Assembly (NCBI RefSeq): GCF_027943255.1
Contig: NC_072896.1
Span: forward strand, 44,976,501 to 45,040,500
DNA from: Anastrepha obliqua
Lineage: Eukaryota; Arthropoda; Insecta; Diptera; Tephritidae
DNA length: 64,000 nt
Direction: 5' to 3'
The position numbers were made by a program, and so were the translations under genes. A model generated the notes under the pieces. It saw only the letters and a list, made by a program, of their open reading frames with translations. It was not told the DNA's origin and made no database searches. Within the stretch, counting starts at the first letter, position 1, and every line of letters starts with the position of its first letter. Below, one piece after another: positions 33,740 to 43,523 of this stretch.

Positions 33740-33945
33740 TTCGATGCGGTACCAGCTGGTGGTAGCAGAGGAAGAGGAAGGCCTCCTCTGCGTTGGAAGC
33801 ATCAAGTTAAGAAGGACTTGGCTTCACTTGGTGTGTCCAATTGGCGCCGGTTAGCACGAGAAAGAAACAACTGACGCGCTTTGTTAAGCTCGGCCAAAAT
33901 CGCGTAAGCAGTTATTGCGCCAATTAAGAAGATGAAGAAGAAGGA
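33740..33945 (+). mobile_element. RTE-like LINE, copy 3, 3' part
   Basis: The LINE resumes with TCGATGCGGTACCAGCTGGT, coding for the block before RKRKASS and the final ARERNNW-type region, with frameshifts. It ends AATTAAGAAGATGAAGAAGA, the AAG-type tail of the family. Confidence 0.8.
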
Positions 33946-34825
33946 GCAAACAGTATTAACTTACAAAAATACTCCATCCGCAGGCTACTACAAACTCGTT
34001 CGATAAATAAATTAAAATTTCCACCAAATGCGCTATACTTTCTTAGAAATACGTTTATATTTACTCAAAATATTATTTCCGATCAAGTCCAGGTGTGTAA
34101 AGGTGCCATAAAAATTGTGCGGATTTTTTTGAATATCCGGATTTCAGTGTCTGTATTTGTAAGCTGCTGGTGAGTGAGAGTCGAGAGTTCGATTATAGTC
34201 ACCTCATTGTGCGTGGTTGTGTAAAACTCACCACTTGCTCCTCTTATATGTAAAAGAGAAGAAACGCGACTAGTCACGATTTTAAATTCATTAATGTCGC
34301 ACCAGTTTGGTACGAGTGGTTTTCCTTGCAGGGTTTGCACCTGTTTTACGAAAGCGGCAAATATGTGCACAAATGTGGTTTATGGGTCTGTTTGTTTTGA
34401 AGCTTTGGAAAGCGGACTTGCATGTTGCTATCAAACTGAAATGAATATCAGTTTTTGTTGGTTTTGTATTTGTTTTATGAATGAAAACAGCTTTGTGCGT
34501 ATGGACTATAAAAGGTGCGATATTTCTTTTCAATGAATAAACACATGTACGTACTAACATTTGTGCATATACATACATACATTAGGGTGTACCACCTTAG
34601 CAGAGAAAATTTAATTTGTTGACCGCCATTTGCGAATGTTCTATAAAGTTAACGATAATTTAAGTGGCAATTCGTAATGAATCGAAAAATGTCAATTAGT
34701 ATTTTCTTAATAGGTCCCTCGTAGATTTAAAAAATCTCAAATAAAACCACTTAATTTTTAAAGGAATAAAATAAATGAAAAAGTAATAATAATAATTATT
34801 TTGAGCTGAAAAATAAATCCTTTTT
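33946..34825. other. Non-coding stretch
   Basis: Mixed composition, with small open frames on both strands at 34083-34578 that show no recognisable domain. Confidence 0.45.
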
Positions 34826-35025
34826 GAAGGAATCAGCTGATTTGCTGACGTAATCCCGTTTACATGGCGCCGGTTTGTTTACGAAAAAAACTGAGATTGT
34901 GTTGGTGATATATGAAAATATCAGAGTAACCAGTGCTCATATTATTTCTTTGCCGTCTGAACAATGAGTGATTGAAGGAGCGTAAGAATACGTGTGAAAT
35001 TAGTGGGCGGAATTCTGCTGCCAAA
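34826..35025 (+). repeat. Dispersed non-coding repeat, copy B
   Basis: Starts near AATCAGCTGATTTGCTGACG, continues through GAGATTGTGTTGGTGATATA and CCGTCTGAACAATGAGTGAT, and ends near GTGGGCGG. It is clearly homologous over its length to copy C at 46680-46905 (minus strand) and over shorter parts to copies A and D. Confidence 0.65.
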
Positions 35026-35099
35026 TATTCGATAATGTGGCAGCCGAAGATACTCTTCAAATTGTTTTTCAGATAGCCAAACCTGGTAATCCACGATAA

Positions 35100-35330
35100 T
35101 CCAAATTTAGGGAAAAACAAAATTTTGGAATATATATTTTTTTTGGGAAATTTTTTGGAAAAAATTTTTGCGAAAACAAAATAATGGGGAAAACAAAATT
35201 TTTTTTGGGAAATTTCTTGGGAAAAATTTTTGGAAAAACAAAATTATGGGGAACAAAAAATTTAGGGAAAAAAATTTTTTTAGGAAATTTTTTGGAAAAA
35301 AGTTTTGGAAAATTCTGATCGAAATACGAT
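35100..35330. repeat. Imperfect A/T/G-rich tandem repeat
   Basis: About three degenerate units of 60-75 bp are built from GGGAAAACAAAATT, GGGAAATTTTTTGG and GGAAAAATTTTT words. The long open frames over this stretch on both strands (Phe-Pro-Lys repeats on the minus strand) are products of the repeat, not genes. Confidence 0.7.
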
Positions 35331-35479
35331 TTTTCTCGCGGTCGATCGAAGCTAAAATTGAATGCTTGCAAGTTATCGCGAATGAGATATTTGTGCTAGA
35401 AATAAGTCGCATTTACGATCTCTCAAAATCATTAGCAACCTTCGAGACTTTGCTGCCAGGATCGTCAATTCGATCTCGC

Positions 35480-35930
35480 TGAGCGTCAGAGCACAAAAAG
35501 CACCAGAATACTATGTCAAGGTAATACAGGATATGCATAACAACATAACTGTAAAAGTTAGAGCAGTAGCTGGCGAAAGTGATGAGTTTGCTGCGACTTA
35601 CTATGCGACAGTAGGATGCCACTCCATGTAAAAGGCAAAATCTATCCGGTTATATGGATTCGAATGCTGGCCTCTAAAAGAGCTGCACAAAATAAAACTT
35701 CAAACGGCAGAATTGAAAAGTTTGAGACTTTGAACATCGGTCACAACGCTGGACAAAGTATCAAACCAATAGATTCGCGAAGGCCTTAAAATGGAGCAAA
35801 AAATACGAAATGGAGAAATACGTCTTTATTGGTACGGTCATGCCTAGAGAAAGACTGAATCCGATAAGACAAAGAAAGTTCTAGACATCGTTACTGTAAT
35901 CTGGTGATTAGGAACTAGGAGAGCTGAGCC
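35480..35930 (+). mobile_element. LINE RT C-terminal fragment, internally deleted
   Basis: Frames read RAQKAPEYYVKVIQDMHNN, AGESDEF, then SECW-like LYGFECWPLKELHKIKLQT and SVTTLDKVSNQ, followed by GEIRLYWYGHA. The order matches the end of a widespread invertebrate LINE, but the RT catalytic segment is deleted between the second and third blocks. Confidence 0.6.
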
Positions 35931-36049
35931 CAAGTGAAACGGGCCAAAAGCAAAGAAATAATTTTAGCCGACGGGAAAGAGTTCCCTCGGTCCTCAGCTT
36001 TTGTCGAAGTGAGCTCTTCTTTGGTGATCTAACAATAGTTTATCGTGGA

Positions 36050-36915
36050 TAAATAATCACAGTCTCCTTTAAACTGCCGGAAACAAGCAGCGTTTTTCAA
36101 GCAGAGCTCTTCGCGATCCTGCAAGCATGCAAAATGCTTCGGGATCGCTGTTGAAAGGGAGATATTAATATTTTTCCCGTTAGTCAAGCTGCGATCAAAG
36201 CCCTGTCGTCGCCGTATTGCAGCTCTCTTCTGGTGAACTCTTGTAAGGAGGAACTCAAACATCTCGATCAAGCAGGAAACATCTCCCTTATCTGGGCTCC
36301 TGGGCACAGGAATATAGAGGGAAATGAAATTGCCGATGAGCTTGCCAGGAAGGGGTCGACAGAACCGGTTTCAGCTGTCCCCCTCTCGGACATCGATGTC
36401 CCTTTGCCCGTTGGGAAACTACACAATTTCTTTCTAAAAAAAGCGCAAGACAGTCTGGGTCTGCAGGTCTGTCTCATCGTGTGCTATTTCGAAATCACTT
36501 TGGGGTCAATACGATATAAACAGAACGCTTAAGGTGATGGGAATCCCATGCCATTCAATTTCCAAACTCATTGAGGTGTTCACTGGTCACTGGGTGATCG
36601 GTACTCATGCGGAGAAGCTTGGAATTCCGTACAACCCCTATTCCAGAAGCTGTGGGGATCCTGCAGAGAAAGAGACTGTTGAACACTTTCTCTGCAAACG
36701 TCCGGCTCTGGCGGCTAGGCGCTTGAGATTCCTTAGCGTGCTCTTTGGAGATGACTTGAAGAAATTCTCCAGCCTATATCCCTTTTCTCTCCTCCACTAC
36801 ATCAACAGCATTGGTTGGCTGTAGAAGGATTTCTCTTCCCAAAATTTTTCTTTTCAGAGGTAGTGCTTCATATAGGTGCTACTTGAAGTGTGCTTGAGGT
36901 ACTCTTGCCATCTTA
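36050..36915 (+). mobile_element. RNase H-type LINE 3' end, best RNase H of the window
   Basis: Frames show FKLPETSSVFQAELFAILQACK, a middle part, then SLIWAPGHRNIEGNEIADEL (the RNase H GH and N-AD-LA signature) in an open frame at 36233-36532, and the C-terminal module VFTGHWVIGTHAEKLG, YSRSCGDPAEKETVEHFLCK, ending YINSIGWL at 36824. The family is that of 3778 and 12630 but the 3' UTR is different; it still ends in CTTACCTACCTATCTACC at about 36915. Confidence 0.8.
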
Positions 36916-37234
36916 CCTACCTATCTACCATAATAATGATAGTAATAAGAGCTTCAAAATACATAAAATTATTTTGTTGTGAATAGCACTCAATACTCTA
37001 TACCAAATATGATTTGAATTAAGTTCAAGGTATTGTTAAAAATTCGCAAGCCCTCACAACGCTTGTAAGGCATTTATCCGATATTCTCGGTATTCAGAAA
37101 ATGCCTTCGAATAACTCGAAATTGAGGATTAAAAACATTTTCGAATATTTTATACAGTTTTCAGTACTTATTCATAGTACCCAGCTACTGAATTTCTGTT
37201 GTTCCACCAACTCTGTCGAATCATAGCAAAAATA
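36916..37234. other. Non-coding stretch
   Basis: AT-rich; nothing recognised. Confidence 0.45.
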
Positions 37235-37289
37235 CATTCTGTCAAAAAAGTATCGGGATTTGCTCAGTAAAACGCAATGTAATTGTTTA

Positions 37290-38260
37290 ATCATCAAAAC
37301 TTATTTTTAAACGCGAGGAGATCTTCGTTAGCTCCTTCAGTGAATTCTTCTTAATGGTCTCTATCGACTCAGAGCAGCGTCCACGGAGTGGTAAATTAAG
37401 TTTAGGGAAAAGAAAAAAGTCACAGGGCCCTAAATCCAGTGAATACGGTGGTTGTTCGATGATATTTGTCAAGTTTTTGGTCAAAAAAGTGTTCACAATA
37501 TGAGCTTGTGAGACGGTGCGTCATCATGGTGCAAGATCTGTGCGTTTTCTTTCCACAAATTGGGCCAGTTCCTAAGCACATTGACTCTCAAACGTCGCAT
37601 AACTTCCAGATAATATTCTCTATTTACCGTAGAACCATTTGGAATGAATGATGAGTACACAACAACATGATAATCAAGGAAAACGAGTACCATGACTTTC
37701 ACTTTTGACTGACTTTGATGTAGGTTTTTGGGTTTCGGCTCATGTGAGTCAGCCGCCTGTTGACTGGTTGACTGGTTGACTGGTTTGCATGTCAAACTCA
37801 TATACCCACGTCTCATCACCGGTTATGATGCGTAGGATAAACGCTGGCTCCCAATCAACTTGTTCAAGCATGTCTTCAGCCACCTTCTTTCGATCAATTT
37901 TTTTAAAGAAATTTAACTCTCTTAGAACGAGTCGACCAGCCACGCGTCTTAGCGTCTCATGCCGAATTGATGGTGTCAAATGTTGCGAATTGATTCGTGA
38001 GACTCGCTAAGTTCACGAGCTACCTCCCTCAAACTTAAATGATGGTGGATGGTTTTCCAGCACCATTTCCTTGACTTTTTCGACGTTTTCATCCGTTGAC
38101 GACGTTGCTGGGCGGCCAGATCGGGGCAAATCTTCCACGACTTCTCGGCCCTCAGCAAAAGTCTTATACCACTCGTAGACCCGTGTGTTTGATGAATCAC
38201 ACTCGCCATAGGCTTTCTGCAACATTTTCAACGATTCGGCACACGAAACCCCGTGCAAAA
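37290..38260 (-). pseudogene. Mariner transposase pseudogene
   Basis: Read downward from 38260: GVSCAESLKMLQKAYGEC, VYEWYKTFAEGREVVEDLPR, SGRPATSSTDENVEKVKEMV, a frameshift, RIITGDETWVYEF with the first catalytic Asp, KVKVMVLVFLDYHVVVYSSF, EYYLEVMRRLR, ILHHDDAPSHK with the second Asp, and PPYSPDLGPCDFFLFPKL with the third Asp 35 residues on, so DD34D. All three acidic residues remain but at least four frameshifts, plus a short repeated TSQPVNQSTSQQ insertion near 37760, break the gene. Confidence 0.85.
37762..37784. repeat. Three GACTGGTT units in the mariner
   Basis: TGACTGGT is repeated three times in tandem (GTTGACTGGTTGACTGGTTG region). It lies inside the transposase remnant and looks like slippage after inactivation. 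Confidence 0.7.
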
Positions 38261-38452
38261 CTTAACGTTCAAATATTTAAGACAAATTCTTTGTTCAATA
38301 TTTTTAACATAGTGAAAATCGCAGAGCACATCTGTCCCTCACACTATAGAGGGCAGTTATACCAACATTTCAGCAAAACAAATTTAGACATAGTTGTTTG
38401 TGTAATGCACGCTTTTTAAATGAACAATTCCCGATATTTTTTTGACAGAATG

Positions 38453-40257
38453 TGTAAGTACTTGCATGTGTTGCATGTGTATTCAGCTTTATGGGCAACG
38501 GAGCTTTCACGAAGAACGCTAATTTATTATCATCATGAGCAATGCAGTAGTAATGCCTTTGTTCCACATACATACATACATATATACAGGCATGTAACTG
38601 CCACAGAGAAGAATTTGAAATTGCAACAAAAATACATAACAGAACACAGAATAGTAAAAATGCGGAAAGTAAAGTAGTGAGGCATAATATGCGAATTGAC
38701 GAAAACTTATGGCAACACAGAAAGACGAAAGAAAAAAAGTATAACATAAAAATAAATTTCAATATTGCAACAGTTAACGGTTGTGCGAACGGTGCTTGGC
38801 GAATGCCACTTTTGTCACAACCAATACAAGCATACACACACACATATGTACAAACACATTGTTTATAAGCATGGAGCTCCTTTGGCGCACTACGCAGAAG
38901 GCTAGCGGAAATAGGCGTTTCGGCCGGGCGATTTGGTCCAAAAAAAGCTGTGACTTGCTGACTTGTTGCCTTGTTTCTGCTGTTCGCTGCCATTGGCTTG
39001 CAACAACTTACAGCCTGCCTGTGTTGACGCTTCAATGCTGTTGCAATTGTTGCAACTATACAACTGTTGACGGATCATCTTGTTGCGATTGCAAAGTTGT
39101 TGCTATTGCAGTTGTCACTGTTTGTTTACACACCGCTGGCGAATTATACGATAAAAAACAACAAATACACACACATACGTACATACACACAAACGTACAA
39201 GTACGTTAAACTGGTACACGGTGAACGAGTGCGCGCGTGCGCATTGCCATGGCCGACAGTGGCTCAAATTGCTGCACAGTGGCACAGTACATATCGTATT
39301 GTGGCAGTTGCCACAACAACGACCGCTTGGTACTAGATGCTACTGCGCACATAATGCCGGTGTGTGAGAAAAGTCACTTCTTATTGTATGTATGTATGTG
39401 TGTATATATAATTTTTGGAACAAACAATTGGCAACGCCAGTGAAGTTCAACCGAGCAGACGGCAAGGCTCGATTTTATATCGCGTCAATTGCAAATTGTT
39501 GCTTTGGGGGCATTACCGGCCTACAGAATAATAAGCGCACACACACATGCATACATATTTTTATTTGAACAAATATATGCCATTATGATGGTAGTAAATT
39601 CTGTGCATATCACAAACAAAAATCAACTGTCATGTCGAATGCACGTACATACAAATGTGCATAGGTATGTATGTATATGCGTAGGTATATCAATGACGGA
39701 AGTCACATGTGCATATACATATTTACATGCATACATACATAGGAACTTAGATGGGCACGTATGGGTCTACAAAGCCTACTATCAACTGTATCTCCAACTA
39801 TGACTTTGGCTCAGACGGTGCTCTCAAGTGAGTGCCTACATACATATGCACATATTTATGTATTATACATATATATGTACATGCATTTGTATATACATAG
39901 GTTTTATTTGTTTGCCAATAATATTGCTGATGCGGTCTATGTTGCCTATATCTTTATGGTTGCTGTTACTGTTGTTATGGTGTTTATGGTTTTTTGTTTT
40001 TTTTTTTGTTTGTTGCCGCGCGTATTTCGCTCTTGCAGTGCAACTGAAATGGTCTACAAAACTTTATATAAATATAATCATATACACATATATATATTTA
40101 CTTTCGTATTGCTACTTTCATACCTATTTGTGTATAACTCTTTGGTACTTGTAAATTTTATCTGAGATTTAGTGAAAAATCTCTTGCCGAAAGTACAAAT
40201 CGTTTTTTACAAGCGCACATATAGACATACTTAAGCATACATACATACACAGCACCC
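38453..40257. other. Non-coding stretch rich in CATA/CA microsatellites
   Basis: CATACATA and ACACAC tracts occur repeatedly, for example near 38571, 38833, 39165-39200, 39540, 39720, 39845-39900 and 40225-40250. A GC-richer patch is at 38870-39360. Open frames here mostly translate Tyr/Ile/His microsatellite codons and I reject them as genes. Confidence 0.55.
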
Positions 40258-40262
40258 GACTT

Positions 40263-40748
40263 ATGAGCGTGAAGGCAGCTCGCGGATTTGTACGAGCGCG
40301 TATTGGGGAAACATACGTCTACAGCTGCTACCTACCACCCAGCTTAACTCTGACTGAAGCTACCAGCATCCTAGAGAATCTCGCCCAAGATATTAAAGAC
40401 CATAGACCTCTGGTCGTAGCTGGTGATTTTAACGCTTGGGCTGTGAACTGGGGATGCCCGCGAACAAGTCCAAGCGGTCAAGCGCTTTTGGAAACTTTCG
40501 CCATGTTAGACATAGCCCTTATGAACACAGGGAACCAGCAGACATCCCAAAAGGCAGGAACGGGATCGATAATAGACCTTACCTTCATGAGTCCCAACCT
40601 TGTTCGCTCCACGAAATGGTTTGTTAGCCAGCATTATACCCGGAGTGACCATCTCGCGATAATTTGCGAAATAAAGAAACATGGCGAACCAAAGGTGCCA
40701 TATACTTACATACGACGCGAGATACAGGGTCGACTCAATGGAGGCTGA
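40263..40748 (+). pseudogene. R1-clade ORF2, endonuclease domain
   Basis: An APE-type endonuclease is recognisable: VVAGDFNAWAVNWGCP (the GDFNA catalytic block), SGQALLETFAMLDIALMNTG, SIIDLTFMSP and YTRSDHLAIICEI (the SDH catalytic block). These nick target DNA to prime reverse transcription. The N-terminal third of the domain is absent. After KHGEPKVP the true frame shifts, and the linker continues in the frame at 40681-41184. Confidence 0.85.
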
Positions 40749-41184
40749 GGTAATCGAAGTCATGCTGGCAGATGTAACACTCACTACTGATGCAACTGAG
40801 AAGGTTACGCAAGCTATGATGCACCTAACAAAAGCATGCGACGCAGCTATGTCTAAAACAAGGCCTAACAGGCATAACAGTGAACCCGTTTGCTGGTGGA
40901 CAGCGGACATTGCGGAATTGTGTAGCGAGTACAACAGAGCAAGGCGAGTTTATCAACGTTTTAGGGGCACGCACAGTTTCCAAGGGAACCAGCTGCAGTA
41001 TAAGCAAAATATGAAGGCCCTGAAAAAGGCAATTAAAGGGAGTAAACGACAATGTTTCCTCCAACTATGTGACGAAGTCGATAGTAACCCTTGGGGACTC
41101 GGGTATAGGTTAGTCATGAAAAAACTGAAAGTTTTCAAGCCACTCCCAACAACGTGCCCGGCCGCACTGCGTAATGTATTATAG
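40681..41184 (+). pseudogene. R1-clade ORF2, linker between endonuclease and RT
   Basis: The frame includes MEAEVIEVMLADVTLTTDAT, VCWWTADIAELCSEYNRARR and LQLCDEVDSNPWGLGYRLVM, the conserved WW-I and NPWG-YR blocks found just before the RT in R1-type elements. Its upstream overlap with the previous frame marks a frameshift near 40700; it ends at a stop in the RNVL segment. Confidence 0.75.
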
Positions 41185-41192
41185 TTGAAACA

Positions 41193-42112
41193 TTGTTCCC
41201 AGCAGAAGATGCTCTCCGAGCCTACGATTTGGAAAAATGTTGTGAGTGTGACCAAAATATGCAGTTGACAGACAAAGACGAGCTCCTGATGATTACTAAA
41301 CGGATCAAAAACCATAAAGCTCCTGGCCCAGACGGAGTCCCCAACGAGGCACTAAAAGTGGCAATGCGAAGTCATGCCGACATTTTTGTAGATCTCTACA
41401 ACACATGCCTAAAAGAAGGCACCTTTCCAACTCAGTGGAAGTTACAGAAACTGGTGCTGATTCCAAAAGGATCTAAGCCCGCGAAAGATCCTACAGGCTA
41501 CCGCTGGAACGGATGATCGCTAATCGTCTTGAGGCTGCCATTGATGACGCAGGCGGTCTATCATCCTCGCAATTCGGATTCCGCAAGGCTCGCTCAACCA
41601 CAGATGCTGTAGCTGCGGTTAAAACCATTACGCAGAAGGCAATCGAAGTAACTCGGTGGTTATACGTTAGCAAGGAGTACTGCCTAATGGCAACGCTAGG
41701 CGTAAAGAACGCCTTCAATAGCGCGAACTGGAACCAGATCCTGATGGGGCTTGATTGCTTCCAGGTTCCAACGTATATACGCAGGATTATCGTCAGGTAT
41801 TTCACTGACAGAACCCTTTGCTATAATACCGATGCGGGTGTTAGGGAATATAAAATAACTAGCGGAGTTCCCCAACTCTCAGTCCTAGACCTCTTGCTGT
41901 GGAATATTATGTATGTCGGAGTCTTACGTCTCAGTTTACTCCCAAGGTCAAAAATTATAGAGTTTGCTGACGATATCGCTGTTATGGTCGTAGCTAAAGT
42001 ACTCCACCAAGCTGAAGCAACCTGCAACCAGGCTGTCGGCATGGTAAAAGGAATAGCTGCGCAAGAACGGTCTAACTCTTGCGGATCAAAAGACAGAAGC
42101 AGTGCTCATTAG
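41193..42112 (+). pseudogene. R1-clade ORF2, RT domain
   Basis: Two frames joined by a frameshift near 41510 give KAPGPDGVPNEALKVAMRS, TFPTQWKLQKLVLIPKGSKP, DPTGYR, then RLEAAIDDAGGLSSSQFGFR, ATLGVKNAFNSANW (motif A; the catalytic Asp expected before V is replaced, reading LGVKNAF), SGVPQLSVLDLLLWNIMY (the PQGSVLGP block, altered) and IEFADDIAVMVVAK with the FADD catalytic pair. The loss of the motif A Asp and changes in the PQGS block mean the enzyme would be dead even without frameshifts. Confidence 0.8.
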
Positions 42113-42145
42113 CAGCAGGAAGAAGGTGGAGTCGACAAATATAAT

Positions 42146-42467
42146 ACATATATATATATAATTGGCGCATACACTTTTTTTGGGTGTTTGGCCGAGCTCC
42201 TCCTCGTATTTGTGGTGTGCGTCTTGACGTTGTTCCACAATTGGAGAGACCTACAGTTTCAAGCCGACTCCGAACGGCAAATGTTTTTATGAGGAGTTTT
42301 TTCATGGCAGAAATACACTCGGAGGTTTGCCATTGCCTGCCGAGGGGCGACCGCTATTAGAAAAATGTTTTCCTTAATTTTGGTGTTTCAGCGAGATTCG
42401 AACCGACGTTCTCTCTGCGAATTGCGAATGGTAATCACGCACCAACCCATTCGGCTACGGCGGCCGC
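42146..42467 (-). mobile_element. tRNA-derived SINE
   Basis: On the minus strand the head contains an A-box-like TAGCCGAATGGGTTGG and a B-box GGTTCGAATC about 60 bp apart, as in a tRNA gene. A tRNA-unrelated body follows (GCAATGGCAAACCTCCGAG, GGAGTCGGCTTGAAACTGTA), and the tail is ATTATATATATATA. A 10-bp target-site duplication CAAATATAAT flanks it at 42136-42145 and 42468-42477. It interrupts the R1-clade LINE: removing it restores KKVESTNIMVGENT. It is moved in trans by a LINE and is not a functional tRNA gene. Confidence 0.9.
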
Positions 42468-42660
42468 CAAATATAATGGTAGGCGAAAATACCATAGGTT
42501 CGAAGCCGTTCATTAAATACTCGTACCAGCACTGATGCGCATAATGATGAACACTAGAGGCCCTAGGCAAAACGGCAGGAGACTACTTAATACCGTGGTC
42601 TCATAGATCTTGCTGTAAGCATCTCCAACATAGGCGGAAGCAACTAATTGCAGCTCGCAT

Positions 42661-43260
42661 GTGAATTGTATGAAATCAGTATATCTACTGAGTGCCCTCA
42701 GAGTGTGCTGCGCGTTTCGAACGGTATCAAAAGACGCCATTACGGTTATTGCAGGACTACTCCCAATAAATTTATTGGCAAAAGAGTACGCTGAAGTTTA
42801 CCAAAACAAGGCTACTTCAGAACGGCCGATAATACGCAAGGAAGCAAGAGACCGTAGCTTGCGTTCATGGCGGGAAAAATGGAGTTCGTCCCTGAACGGA
42901 TGCTGGACGTACCGTCTGATTCCCTTAATAGCCAAGTGGGTTAACCGTAAACATGGACTGTTAGACTATTATCTGACCCAAATACTGACGGGACATAGGA
43001 GTTTTAAATCCTATCTATATAGGTTTGAGCACGAAGACGACCCGTACTGTTCTCATTGTGCACCAGCTTTAGAAGACGCAGAACATGTTTTGTTTGTCTG
43101 TCCCCGATTTGTGTTCGAAAGGGAGGAATTAAGCACTGGGGTGGGGAAGCCAATTTCGGCTTATAACCTAGTGGATATTATGTTAGAGTCAGAAGAACAT
43201 TGGTCCGCTGTATGTAATATGGCAAAAATAGTAATCTCCAAACTGCGTCGCGCTGAATAA
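42661..43260 (+). pseudogene. R1-clade ORF2, C-terminal zinc region
   Basis: This 199-codon open frame holds LLSALRVCCAFRTVSKDAI, AGLLPINLLAKEYAEVY, WREKWSSSLNGCWTYRLIP, LLDYYLTQILTGHRSFKSYL, and FEHEDDPYCSHCAPALEDAEHVLFVCPRF. The last contains the Cys-Cys-His-Cys set found at the end of R1-type ORF2. It stops after LRRAE. It is the best-preserved segment of this element. Confidence 0.85.
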
Positions 43261-43371
43261 CAGCGCAGATCTTCATGAAGAGGCAATAGGCCGCTCCCAT
43301 TCCGGTCAAGTGACACTTGACGGTTGACGTCGCTGAACAACACAGCGCAAATTTTCAAGAATTGGAATAGT

Positions 43372-43523
43372 CAGGCCGCGGCGGCCATTTGGCCGATCTT
43401 TTGTTCCATACGTAATTGAGCCATACCAGTATTTTATCATAACAAAGAGAAATGACAATAATTTCTTAAAAAATGTATTTTATTCAAAATCAACACCGGC
43501 CCTTGAAATTTAACCACCCTCTA
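43372..43523 (+). mobile_element. DD41D mariner, 3' terminal fragment
   Basis: The last codons of the family (GHLADLLFHT-like, with one change) are followed by its 3' UTR and right terminal repeat (CCGGCCCTTGAAATTTAACC ending CCACCCT). It abuts the R1-clade 3' UTR without a visible duplication. Confidence 0.8.

Larger units (their letters stand above)
37235..38452 (-). mobile_element. DD34D mariner, dead copy 2 of the CATTCTGTC family
   Basis: Left end CATTCTGTCAAAAAAGTATC, right end on the minus strand CATTCTGTCAAAAAAATATC. TA precedes the left end (37233-37234); the matching dinucleotide after the right end is TG, probably a mutated TA. The 1218-bp length is close to full mariner size and this copy retains the central region lost from the 29633 copy. 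Confidence 0.85.
40258..43371 (+). mobile_element. R1-clade LINE, 5'-truncated, interrupted by a SINE
   Basis: The parts of one ORF2 follow in order over 3 kb: endonuclease, linker, RT, SINE interruption at 42146-42467, and a C-terminal zinc region. The endonuclease begins mid-domain, so the 5' end is missing. It starts immediately after a (CATA)n tract. The 3' UTR is cut by, or joined to, a DD41D mariner scrap at 43372. R1-clade assignment rests on the endonuclease and C-terminal motifs. Confidence 0.8.

Noticed and set aside
35069..35412. Minus-strand Phe-Pro-Lys repeat protein
   Set aside because: Product of the degenerate tandem repeat; both strands and several frames are open.
38370..39035. 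221-codon minus-strand frame, the second longest in the window
   Set aside because: It begins in the end of a mariner and runs through CATA/GTAT microsatellite sequence, giving Cys/Tyr/Val-rich nonsense. No family resemblance.
39489..40165. Overlapping Tyr/Ile/His-rich frames
   Set aside because: They translate CATACATA and TATATA tracts and have no domain.
38453..40257. CRISPR-like or regulatory array from regularly spaced CATA tracts
   Set aside because: Plain microsatellite with irregular spacing; no repeat-spacer structure.
42385..42467. tRNA gene on the minus strand
   Set aside because: A and B boxes are present but the sequence is the head of a SINE, with an insertion-type duplication and a tRNA-unrelated body.
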